Of a stretch of 64,000 nt of DNA, positions 8,958 to 16,142 are shown piece after piece. Position 1 is the stretch's first letter, and each line of letters opens with the position of its first letter. A program made the position numbers and the translations under genes. Below the pieces are notes generated by a model. That model did no database searches, had not been told where the DNA came from, and saw only the letters and a list, made by a program, of their open reading frames with translations. This DNA comes from Planctellipticum variicoloris (GTDB taxonomy: Bacteria; Planctomycetota; Planctomycetia; Planctomycetales; Planctomycetaceae): assembly GCF_030622045.1 (NCBI RefSeq), contig NZ_CP130886.1, positions 5,898,001 through 5,962,000 of the forward strand, given 5' to 3'.

Positions 8958-9210
8958 GAGTTCCAACGCTCCTGCGGACAGACAAGACGGAAGCCAAACG
9001 GGTGAACGGGCACCTCTCCGGAGCGTATCGGTTGCCGCCGCGGCCGGCAACTGAGCGGGGGGAGCCGATCCGGTTGCGACCTGATGGGACAAAGGCGGGT
9101 AGCCGCGTGGAGTGGGTCGCGCTCGCTTGGTCGCGGGAGAAGGTGCGGCAGCCTTAACGGTCAATCTCAGCAGCGGCGGGGAGCCGAGCGGGCTACGATG
9201 TACGAATAGC

Positions 9211-9780
9211 TTACATGGCCCCGCCGTCTGCTGCAGGGCCCGGTTCGGCGTCTTCATTGAAGGCCGAGTCGTCCTCCAAACCGCGGATGAACGCCTCGAA
9301 GTTCTCGGCTACGACCACGATCTTGTAGTCCCACTCCTGGTCGATATGGACCACCTGCGGCTCACCGGTCGGGCCGCACTCCCGGTAATCCAGGCACACC
9401 ATGTCGTGCCCAGCCGACGGGCAGTCGGCGAAGTACACGCCGATGGGCGGGTATCCCCACTCCTCGACCCAGAACTGGCTCCCGAACCTGCCGAGCAGTG
9501 AGCACGACTTCTCGCCGCCGATGGAATACAGGCCAGTGATGGCGATGTGGTCGTGGGACCACGAAGTCCGGTCTTTAGTCCGGTGGTTCGTCTGGCGGGG
9601 GATGCCGCCGTTTTGAAACCGCATGAACTCCACATATGACGCGGGCAGTTTGTACCCAAGTTCTCGCTCGACGGCGGCGACGGCATTGTCGGTCAGTAAC
9701 GGGCCAACGTACTTCTTGATCGCATACTCGGACGGCTCCCAGAATCCAGCCACATCAAAGTCCGCAAAGACCTTCGTCAT
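9211..9780 (-). CDS. SMI1/KNR4 (SUKH-1) family protein
   Basis: 189-residue soluble protein with the SUKH fold signature: the helix AVAAVERELGYKLPASYVEFMRFQNGG (residues about 33-59), followed by beta-strands containing YSIGGE, WGYPPIGVYFADCPSAGHDMVCLDY and a final strand plus helix (IVVVAENFEAFIRGL). The W(E/G)YP..G...A.C.SAGHD pattern is typical of the family. SUKH proteins often act as immunity factors against polymorphic or contact-dependent toxins, although single genomes carry many with unknown roles. No toxin gene is next to it. It is followed on the same strand by an unrelated small gene whose start lies 49 bp upstream, so the two could form a transcript. Confidence 0.88.
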   Translation of the reverse strand: MTKVFADFDVAGFWEPSEYAIKKYVGPLLTDNAVAAVERELGYKLPASYVEFMRFQNGGIPRQTNHRTKDRTSWSHDHIAITGLYSIGGEKSCSLLGRFGSQFWVEEWGYPPIGVYFADCPSAGHDMVCLDYRECGPTGEPQVVHIDQEWDYKIVVVAENFEAFIRGLEDDSAFNEDAEPGPAADGGAM

Positions 9781-9829
9781 CCCGTCGCCTCCTCCGCCGC
9801 ATGACCCAAGTCATGTGTCGCTGCCAAAA

Positions 9830-10315
9830 TCAAAACACTATTGGCTTGTTAACGGAAATTGCAGTGTTCGCTAACTCCGACATCTGCGCTCGAAACTCGG
9901 ATATGATGCTGTACGCCTCGCGTGTGCTGCATCGGAACTCACACAACAACTCGAGTTCACGCTGCAGAGTCGGAATAGTCTCGACGGGCAAAGAATCTCC
10001 CGCGTGCGAACCGCTGTAAACGACCTTGGTGATGAGGATGGGGAAACGCTCCGCTTCTCTCTGCAACTCAGCTCTCAGCAATCCCACGAGCGAAATGTTG
10101 CCAAGGCGATGACGGAGCAAAACGCCGCCGCTGTGCTCACAAGCTCGCCGCTCGCGCCAATCGTCCCATATGAGGTCAGACTCAAGCATGCCATCATCCT
10201 GCTCTCGTCCCAAAGACCCATCCGGCTCGACACGCAAAGTAACGCCCGGCGGCGGCTGCTCACGCAACTGGCCTTTCTCGTAGCAGTCACAGAAAATAAA
10301 TGCGTCGAGTCCCAT
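9830..10315 (-). CDS. Hypothetical small protein next to a SUKH gene
   Basis: 161-residue soluble protein starting MGLDAFIFCDCYEKGQL, with GVTLRVEPDGSL and a long helical second half (LLRAELQREAERFPILITKVV, LQRELELLCEFR, ISEFRAQMSELANTA). The opening resembles conserved hypothetical proteins often found beside SUKH or immunity genes, but I cannot name a family. It lies upstream of the SUKH gene in the same direction with a 49-bp gap. G+C of the gene appears lower than its neighbours by eye, consistent with an accessory locus. It is probably real because the frame is full-length, starts with ATG and has no better competing frame. Confidence 0.6.
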   Translation of the reverse strand: MGLDAFIFCDCYEKGQLREQPPPGVTLRVEPDGSLGREQDDGMLESDLIWDDWRERRACEHSGGVLLRHRLGNISLVGLLRAELQREAERFPILITKVVYSGSHAGDSLPVETIPTLQRELELLCEFRCSTREAYSIISEFRAQMSELANTAISVNKPIVF

Positions 10316-10640
10316 GTGCGCGAAGTGCCAACGAATAGTATTCGACCGCCGAAGTACGGGAGACGATTACTGAACTTCGGCGGCGTGGCATGGAGTCGTC
10401 AATTTTGATGAGCCATACTTGACAAGGACTTACAACGGACGACCGGTCAAACGGCGATGCTACACCGCATTCCGAGCCCATGCCATATCGCAGTCGCCAC
10501 AGCATTCCGAACATGCTCAGCCGCCTACCGGCGAGCCACCGTTTGGCTTTCCCGTTCCCAAGCTCCGCCCGGGAACGAGAAAACTCAGGGCCGCCTCCGC
10601 TGCAATGCCTGGTGATGCGGTCACCAGCCCGGCTCGACGA
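10316..10640. repeat. Gene-free spacer with direct-repeat and palindrome copies
   Basis: No convincing gene. Positions 10341-10363 (TTCGACCGCCGAAG, two variable bases, then CGGGAGA) recur at 11845-11867, on the other side of the serine hydrolase gene, with 21 of 23 bases identical. Positions 10554-10576 form a palindrome with arms GTTCCC and GGGAAC around a CTCCGCC-containing loop; a better version of it lies at 11901-11923. The spacer is therefore built partly of dispersed repeats. Confidence 0.55.
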
Positions 10641-11774
10641 TCACCTGCCGCCGCCCTCCTGAAAATGGTCGGCGATGAGGGCGAGGACGGCGTCGTTGCA
10701 CGCCTTGTCATTGGCCTGGTTGCAGGCGATGACGACGGCAAAGTCTTTCCGGGGCGCGAGCCAGGCGACGGCGTACCACATGGTATTGCTGCCGGCGTGA
10801 GTGAGGGCGGGGCCGCCGGCCCAGGGTTGGTTGTCGGCGATGATCCAGCCCATAGCGTACTTCGGCTCGCCGGGGGCGGGGGTATGGAGCTTCTCAAGGG
10901 TTTCGGGTCTGACCAATTTAGTTTTGGCGGAAGGGAGGTTGGCGGCGATGAACTTGGCCCAGTCTCCGGTCGAGCAGTGGACGATGCCCGCGGGGCCGAT
11001 GGCGACCGGGTTGTCGGAAGGAGGGGCCGTCGAACCGGGCTCGACGGGCGTGCCGTTGGCCTGGTGGCCGCGGGGCTGGTCGTTTTTCGCGCGCGTGCCG
11101 GGGGCGCCAAAGCCCGCCGTGGTCATGTCGAGGGGACGGAAGATCTTGTCGCGTACGAGGTCTTCCCAGGACTTGCCGGTCACCTTCTCGGCCATGTGAC
11201 CGGCGATGGAGAAGCCGGCGTTGGAGTAGATGAACTTCGTGCCGGGAGGCGCTTCGGGCGGCTTGGACGTGACGCCCGTGACGAGCAGCCGGCGCGCGCT
11301 CGTGGGCGTTCCCTTGTGCTGCCAGAGTCTGCCCCACAGGGCATCCTTTTCGATCTCGCCGGGCGCCCCGCCGCGGTTCGTCAGGAGTTGTTCGAGCGTG
11401 ACGGCCTGGTACTGGGGATGCATGGATTTCTTGAGCTCGGGGAAGGTCTCGCCGAGAGTCTGAGACCATTTCAGTTTGCCTTCATCGACGAGGATGCCGC
11501 AGAGCATGGCGGTCAGCGCCTTTGTGTCGGAACCGATGTGGAACCGGTCGGCGGCGGCGATCTTGTCCTCTTTGCCGCGCGTGCGGACGCCGGCAACGCC
11601 GACGGCAACGGTTTCGCCGCTCTGGACGACGGCCACGGCCATCCCCGGGACGTCGTGTTTCTGAATGATGGGCGCGAGCAGCGCGGAGACGTCCTTGGGC
11701 GGCGGGGTCTCGGCGTGGACCGTAACGGGGATCAGACAGAGCAGGCTGAGAGCGTTGACGAGAATGGATCTCAT
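10641..11774 (-). CDS. Secreted serine hydrolase, beta-lactamase/esterase (class C-like) family
   Basis: 377 residues with a signal peptide (ILVNALSLLCLIPVTVHA). The penicillin-binding/beta-lactamase fold is shown by the nucleophile motif Ser82-Asp-Thr-Lys85 (HIGSDTKALT), the Tyr183-Ser-Asn185 motif (FIYSNAGFSIAGHM) and a C-terminal THAGSN box replacing the KTG triad. Such proteins are often esterases or peptidases rather than true beta-lactamases, so no antibiotic resistance is inferred. ATG 11774 gives the signal peptide; upstream in-frame starts would only add a polar tail. The gene is bracketed by copies of two dispersed repeats (10341 and 11845; 10554 and 11901). Confidence 0.88.
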   Translation of the reverse strand: MRSILVNALSLLCLIPVTVHAETPPPKDVSALLAPIIQKHDVPGMAVAVVQSGETVAVGVAGVRTRGKEDKIAAADRFHIGSDTKALTAMLCGILVDEGKLKWSQTLGETFPELKKSMHPQYQAVTLEQLLTNRGGAPGEIEKDALWGRLWQHKGTPTSARRLLVTGVTSKPPEAPPGTKFIYSNAGFSIAGHMAEKVTGKSWEDLVRDKIFRPLDMTTAGFGAPGTRAKNDQPRGHQANGTPVEPGSTAPPSDNPVAIGPAGIVHCSTGDWAKFIAANLPSAKTKLVRPETLEKLHTPAPGEPKYAMGWIIADNQPWAGGPALTHAGSNTMWYAVAWLAPRKDFAVVIACNQANDKACNDAVLALIADHFQEGGGR

Positions 11775-11844
11775 GGGCGTGGCTCCGGATTGGGATTTCA
11801 TGCGCACCGAGTGGCAATCCGCACACCACACAGCATAACAGGGA

Positions 11845-11923
11845 TTCGACCGCCGAAGCGCGGGAGAAATTGACCGAACTCCTCGTCGACCGCTTCCTTC
11901 ATTCCCAGGCTCCGCCTGGGGAC
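11845..11923. repeat. Dispersed direct-repeat word plus 10-bp-stem palindrome
   Basis: 11845-11867 repeats the 23-bp word found at 10341-10363. 11901-11923 is a palindrome with arms ATTCCCAGGC and GCCTGGGGAC around TCC, one mispair in ten. Both lie between the start of the serine hydrolase gene (11774) and the stop of the isochorismatase-like gene (11943). The palindrome could serve as a terminator for the latter but looks like a repeat family member. Confidence 0.55.
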
Positions 11924-11942
11924 GAGGACGTGGTGTGGCGGT

Positions 11943-13313
11943 CTACCGCTGGGGTTCGAAGACGATGTCGGTGGGGGTGCCGAATTTGGCGGGGAGGGGC
12001 ATGTTGGACCAGCTTGAGTCGTCGCCTTGGCGGAATTGCCAGCGTCCGCTGAGATTGAACTGGCGGTCGCCACTCTGCAGGACCGGGGCCTCTGCCAGAT
12101 GGCCGCCTTCGACGCGCAGCACCAGCAGGTTGGCGTCGTCGACCGTCAGGGCCTCGGCGGGAATCTGGTACCGGACAATTTCGCCTTTCGACTCCGCCTC
12201 AAGCGAGGCACCGTTCCACCAGACTTTGACTCCGGCCGCGGGGAGGACAACGGCAAGGCCGCTGCCGGTCAGCCAACGCTGCGGCACGCGGATGGTCGCC
12301 CGGTACCAGGCCGGTCCCGAGAATTTTCGTTCGGCGGGAAGCGAGATCGGGCGCCAGTGATCGCCGTCCGTTTTCGCTTCGCTCAAGTGTATGACGTCGG
12401 CTTCCGTACGTTTGTCAGACTTCGAGCGAAACGGCTGGCCGCCCAGGATCTGGTCGCTGGTGACCGTCGGGCAGACGAAGCGTTCGACGTGGGCGATGAT
12501 CAAGTCGCAGCCGGTGAAGTGGTCCACGTAGGGCCAGCGCTGCGGGTTGTACATGCAGTCGGTCATATCGCGCATCAGGACGACGTGCTTGCCGTTGCGG
12601 GCCATCTGGCGGAGGCCGAAGGGGCGCCCCAGGACGCACATGTTGGTATGGACGCCGGTGAGAATGACGTGGTCGATGCCCCGGCTCTGGAGGATGTTCC
12701 AGACTTCGTCTCCTTTGTCGCTGAGGAAGTCCCGTTCGGGGTCGATGGCGATCATGTCGGATTGGCGCTGCCAGGGCATGCCGGGGTTGCGGCCGAGCGA
12801 CTTCAAACGGGCGGCCCATTGGGCGTGTTCGGCGGGGTCGTCGTCTTCGCCGCCGTCGGACTGATCAATCGGGTAGTGGGCCTGCTCCTCAGCGGGGATG
12901 CGGGAGCACCAGGCTGCGATGTCTTTGGGAAGATCGGCGGACCGGGGGGCGGCGATGGCCCGGAGGCGGGCGGGGTGATCGGTGTAGGCGGGCATGCAGT
13001 CGCTGGGGGAGTGGATGATCGTCGCGCCGCGCTTACGGGCCTCGATCAGGACTGCGTTGAGCCGGGGTCCGAATTCCTCCAGCCGGCGGACAGCGTTGCG
13101 ACAGTGGTGGAGGTCCCAGACATCGCAGACGATCACGGCGGTCTTCGAGGCGGGCCAAGTTTCGTTGCGGACTTCACGAGTCCCTGGAGTTTTGCTGAAA
13201 GGATCGGCGGGGATCGAACGAAGCTGCAGGGAGAAGTCATCGGCGTGCAGCGACGTCGAAGCGAGCATGAGGGCTCCGCAGAGCAGAATCGAGGCTGGCA
13301 GGAACGGTCGCAC
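11943..13313 (-). CDS. Exported isochorismatase-fold cysteine hydrolase with C-terminal beta-sandwich
   Basis: 456 residues when started at GTG 13313. A signal peptide (FLPASILLCGALMLASTSLHA) is followed by the isochorismatase-like fold: catalytic Asp64 in AVIVCDVWD, a long alpha/beta middle, and the nucleophile Cys226 in LTGVHTNMCVLGRPFGLR. The last 170 residues or so (RPISLPAERKFSGPAWYRATIRVP, VVLPAAGVKVWWNGASLE, LLVLRVEGG) form a separate jelly-roll type domain like those on planctomycete sialate-esterase-type proteins. Family members hydrolyse amides or vinyl ethers; the substrate is unknown, and export plus a carbohydrate-binding-like domain suggests an extracytoplasmic substrate. A TTG 69 bp upstream is a weaker start because it would bury the signal peptide. 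Confidence 0.82.
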   Translation of the reverse strand: MRPFLPASILLCGALMLASTSLHADDFSLQLRSIPADPFSKTPGTREVRNETWPASKTAVIVCDVWDLHHCRNAVRRLEEFGPRLNAVLIEARKRGATIIHSPSDCMPAYTDHPARLRAIAAPRSADLPKDIAAWCSRIPAEEQAHYPIDQSDGGEDDDPAEHAQWAARLKSLGRNPGMPWQRQSDMIAIDPERDFLSDKGDEVWNILQSRGIDHVILTGVHTNMCVLGRPFGLRQMARNGKHVVLMRDMTDCMYNPQRWPYVDHFTGCDLIIAHVERFVCPTVTSDQILGGQPFRSKSDKRTEADVIHLSEAKTDGDHWRPISLPAERKFSGPAWYRATIRVPQRWLTGSGLAVVLPAAGVKVWWNGASLEAESKGEIVRYQIPAEALTVDDANLLVLRVEGGHLAEAPVLQSGDRQFNLSGRWQFRQGDDSSWSNMPLPAKFGTPTDIVFEPQR

Positions 13314-13496
13314 GTCGGTGATCTCCGGCGGAATTGACGAAGGGGGACTGCCGCGAATTGTCGCCTGATGGAATACGCCCAAGGTACGGACATTTGCCGC
13401 GGTGGGGCGGTCCGGCGAGGAGTTCGTGCGACGCGGAGCATCGCATCGAAGCGTTCTCAGGGGGAGCCTGGGGTCGAGTTGACGGTTTGTCTTGAA

Positions 13497-14432
13497 CTAT
13501 CCCTTCTCCCCCACCAGTCGCAGCGCATTCTCGCGGGCGATCTTCCGGAAGACCTCCTCGGGTAGAGTGAGCTGCTGCTCGAACAACTCGAACTGCGGCA
13601 CCGCCTGGCCCGGCTGCAGGTAGTCGGTCCCGAACAGGATTCGGTCCTGTCGACGGATGAGAAACTCCCGCCCGAACTTCAGGTCCCGACTGATCGCGTT
13701 CGAGCCCGACCCCGCGGAGAGATCGCAGAACAGATTGGGATAGTTCTCCATCAGTCGGTCCAGCGCCCCGCCCGGCGGGACTTTCCCCTGGGGGTAGCCG
13801 CCGAGATCGGCCTGCTTGAGTTCGCCCGCGATGGACGCCCAGAAGCCAGGGCCGTGACCGATGAAATTGAGCTTCGGGAACGTCTTGAGGGCCGCTTCCA
13901 GCCGGGGCAGCCCCGGCGAATCCTTGCCCCGGATGTTATCCATGTGGAACAGGATGGGAATCCCCGCGGCCTCGACCGCTTCGTAGACCCGCAGCATCAG
14001 CGGGTCGTCGAAGTCGAGCCCCACCTTATGCTCGCCGAAGCCCTTCGCCCCCTGGTCGACATACCGCTTGACGATGTCGTTGAGCCCCTGCTGGCCGCCG
14101 ACGATGATCGCCCGCGGGTCGAGCGAGCAGAAGGGAATCAGCCGGTCGCGATGAGCTTCGGTCGCCTTGAGCGCCACTTCGGGCGTCTGCAGGTAGGTGG
14201 TGGATTCCGGCGAAACGAGCGGCAGCACGAACGCCTTCTCGATGTTGTGCTCGTCCATCCAGCTCAGCAGCTCGGGGACCGACAGCGCTTTGTTGTTGTT
14301 CGTGTAGGTTCCGATGTGGGTATGGACGTCGACATAGCGGACCTTCGCGGCGGCCTGACTGGCCCAGACCCGCGGCGCCAGGGCGGCCAGAGTCGCGGCG
14401 GAACAACACTGCAGAAACTGACGACGCTGCAT
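13497..14432 (-). CDS. Tat-exported amidohydrolase-family protein
   Basis: 311 residues beginning MQRRQFLQCCSAATLAAL, a short twin-arginine-type signal. The mature part is a metal-dependent TIM barrel of the amidohydrolase-2 type: metal-binding His37-Thr-His39 in VDVHTHIGTY, PILFHMDN, FIGHGPGFWAS and a late Asp in ILFGTDYLQPG. Members are decarboxylases or lactonases with one metal ion, but the substrate cannot be read from sequence. ATG 14432 has GGAGAC upstream. Its neighbour upstream is the DUF1501 gene on the same strand, separated by a spacer made of an extended inverted repeat (14471-14663). Confidence 0.85.
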   Translation of the reverse strand: MQRRQFLQCCSAATLAALAPRVWASQAAAKVRYVDVHTHIGTYTNNNKALSVPELLSWMDEHNIEKAFVLPLVSPESTTYLQTPEVALKATEAHRDRLIPFCSLDPRAIIVGGQQGLNDIVKRYVDQGAKGFGEHKVGLDFDDPLMLRVYEAVEAAGIPILFHMDNIRGKDSPGLPRLEAALKTFPKLNFIGHGPGFWASIAGELKQADLGGYPQGKVPPGGALDRLMENYPNLFCDLSAGSGSNAISRDLKFGREFLIRRQDRILFGTDYLQPGQAVPQFELFEQQLTLPEEVFRKIARENALRLVGEKG

Positions 14433-14470
14433 CGAGATGTCTCCGGTAGGGCGAAGGCGAAGAAGTTTTA

Positions 14471-14663
14471 CCGCGGAGGCGCGGAGGACGCGGAGAAATG
14501 CAAGAGGCGAGTCCGGAAAGTGAAAAGTGAGTCGTGATGAGTGAGTCGTGCACAATGAATGAGTCGCCGCCCGGCTGATGGATCATGTTCTCCCTCACTT
14601 TACACTTATCATTACTCAATACTCACTCTTCACTTTCCTGCTCTATTCTCCGCGCCTCCGCGG
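14471..14663. repeat. Spacer built of inverted heptad arrays with 16-bp perfect outer arms
   Basis: The outer arms are CCGCGGAGGCGCGGAG at 14471-14486 and its exact complement at 14648-14663. Inside the arms, 14518-14566 reads as seven heptads on the + strand (AGTGA-rich words), and 14588-14650 reads as nine in-phase heptads on the minus strand with the same AGTGA words. The whole spacer between the DUF1501 stop and the amidohydrolase start is thus an imperfect inverted repeat about 190 bp long that could fold into one long hairpin. The ACCGCGGAGGCGCGG word resembles a phrase I have seen dispersed in spacers of many bacteria. Confidence 0.7.
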
Positions 14664-14678
14664 CCAAATCCCCGGGGA

Positions 14679-16112
14679 TTACGCACGAATGATGTCTTTG
14701 ACGACGTGGCCGAAGACATCGGTCAGGCGCATGTCGCGACCGCCGAAGCGGACGGTCAGGCGGGTGTGGTCGATGCCGAGCAGGTGCAGGATCGTGGCGT
14801 GCAGATCGTGCATCTCCAGCTTGTTCTCGATGGCGTGGTAGCCGTATTCGTCGGTGGCGCCGTAGGTCATGCCGCCGCGGACGCCGCCTCCCGCGAGCCA
14901 GACCGAGAAGCCGAACGGGTTGTGATCGCGGCCGTCGGAGCCCTGGGCCATGGGCGTCCGGCCAAATTCGCCGGCGAAGACGACCAGCGTGTCGTCGAGC
15001 AGACCGCGTGACTTGAGATCGGCGAGCAGGGCGCCGATCGGCTGGTCGACGGCCCGGCAGTTCCGCTCGTGGCCTTCCTTGAGGCCGCTGTGCTGATCCC
15101 AGCGGTCAGTGCCGACGCCGGGGCAGGTGAGTTCGATGAAGCGAACGCCCCGTTCGATCAGCCTTCGGGCGATCAGGCAGTTGCGGCCGTAGATCTGCGT
15201 CGGTTCGTACTCGGAAAACAGCCCGTACAATTCCTGGGTGGCCTTCGTTTCCGAATTGATGTCGGTCAGTTCGGGGACGGCGGTCTGCATGCGGAAGGCG
15301 AGTTCGTAGTTGGCGATGGCCGATTCCAGCGAGTCCTGGCGGCCTGCCTGCTCGATGACCTGTCGATCGAGGTCCCGCAGCAGGGCGAGTTTGCGCTGCT
15401 GGGCGGAGTCGGTCAGTTCGGTGCGATCGAGGTCGGCGACCGGCGTCTTGCCGGGTTTGAAGACGGAGCCCTGGTGGGTTGCGGGGAGAAAGCCGTTGTG
15501 GAAGCAGTCGAGACCGCCGGGGGGAATCAGGCCGCCGTTGAGGACGATGAAGCCGGGCAGGTTCCGGCATTCGGTTCCGAGGCCGAAGGAGGCCCAGCTC
15601 CCCATGCTGGGCCGGCCCTGGAGGCCGTGTCCGGTGTGGAGAAAGTAGTTGGCGTTGGTGTGTTCGGAGAATTCGGAGGTCATCGAGCGGACGATGCAGA
15701 GGTCGTCGGCCTGTTTGGCGATGTGGGGGATCAATGTGCTGAGGGGCAGGCCCGATTCGCCGTGGTTGTGGAATTCCCACGGCGATTTGAGGACGGTTCC
15801 CACGTTGTCGAATTGCGTGGGCTGGACCTTCATTTTGATCGGCTGGCCATGCTCTTTGGCGAGCAGGGGCTTGGGATCGAACAGATCCATCGCCGAGGGG
15901 CCGCCGTCGATGTAGAGGAAGATCACGCGCGTCGCGAGGGGCGGGAAGTGGGGTTCCCGGGGCAGGAGCGATCCGTCATCGACGGGAGAGGCTCCATAGG
16001 CCGCTTGCTGGGCCAGTGAAGCGAGGGCGGTCAGCCCGAACCCGCAGCCGGTCCGGGCGAGGAAGTCGCGACGGCTGGCCGGGTCGGGCTGGTAGCGGCG
16101 GCAATGGGACAT
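14679..16112 (-). CDS. Tat-exported DUF1501 protein
   Basis: 477 residues. The N-terminus has the twin-arginine motif SRRDFLARTGCGFGL. The body has alkaline-phosphatase-superfamily features: VIFLYIDGGPSAMDLFDPKP near residue 63, DDLCIVRSM, DRWDQHSGLKEGH, and the late metal-site-like stretch TLVVFAGEFGRTPMAQGSDGRDHNPFGFSVWLAGGGVRGG. DUF1501 proteins are abundant in planctomycetes and are almost always encoded next to a DUF1549/DUF1553 cytochrome-like protein, as here: the partner's stop is 30 bp upstream. They are suspected to act on sulfated or otherwise complex polymers in the periplasm, but the biochemical role is not established. Confidence 0.93.
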   Translation of the reverse strand: MSHCRRYQPDPASRRDFLARTGCGFGLTALASLAQQAAYGASPVDDGSLLPREPHFPPLATRVIFLYIDGGPSAMDLFDPKPLLAKEHGQPIKMKVQPTQFDNVGTVLKSPWEFHNHGESGLPLSTLIPHIAKQADDLCIVRSMTSEFSEHTNANYFLHTGHGLQGRPSMGSWASFGLGTECRNLPGFIVLNGGLIPPGGLDCFHNGFLPATHQGSVFKPGKTPVADLDRTELTDSAQQRKLALLRDLDRQVIEQAGRQDSLESAIANYELAFRMQTAVPELTDINSETKATQELYGLFSEYEPTQIYGRNCLIARRLIERGVRFIELTCPGVGTDRWDQHSGLKEGHERNCRAVDQPIGALLADLKSRGLLDDTLVVFAGEFGRTPMAQGSDGRDHNPFGFSVWLAGGGVRGGMTYGATDEYGYHAIENKLEMHDLHATILHLLGIDHTRLTVRFGGRDMRLTDVFGHVVKDIIRA

Positions 16113-16142
16113 CAGAGCACTTTCAACCGGTCAGGGACCGGA

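Noticed and set aside
7275-9005. 576-residue + frame over bfr and mdh
   Set aside because: Shadow of two well-identified minus-strand genes.
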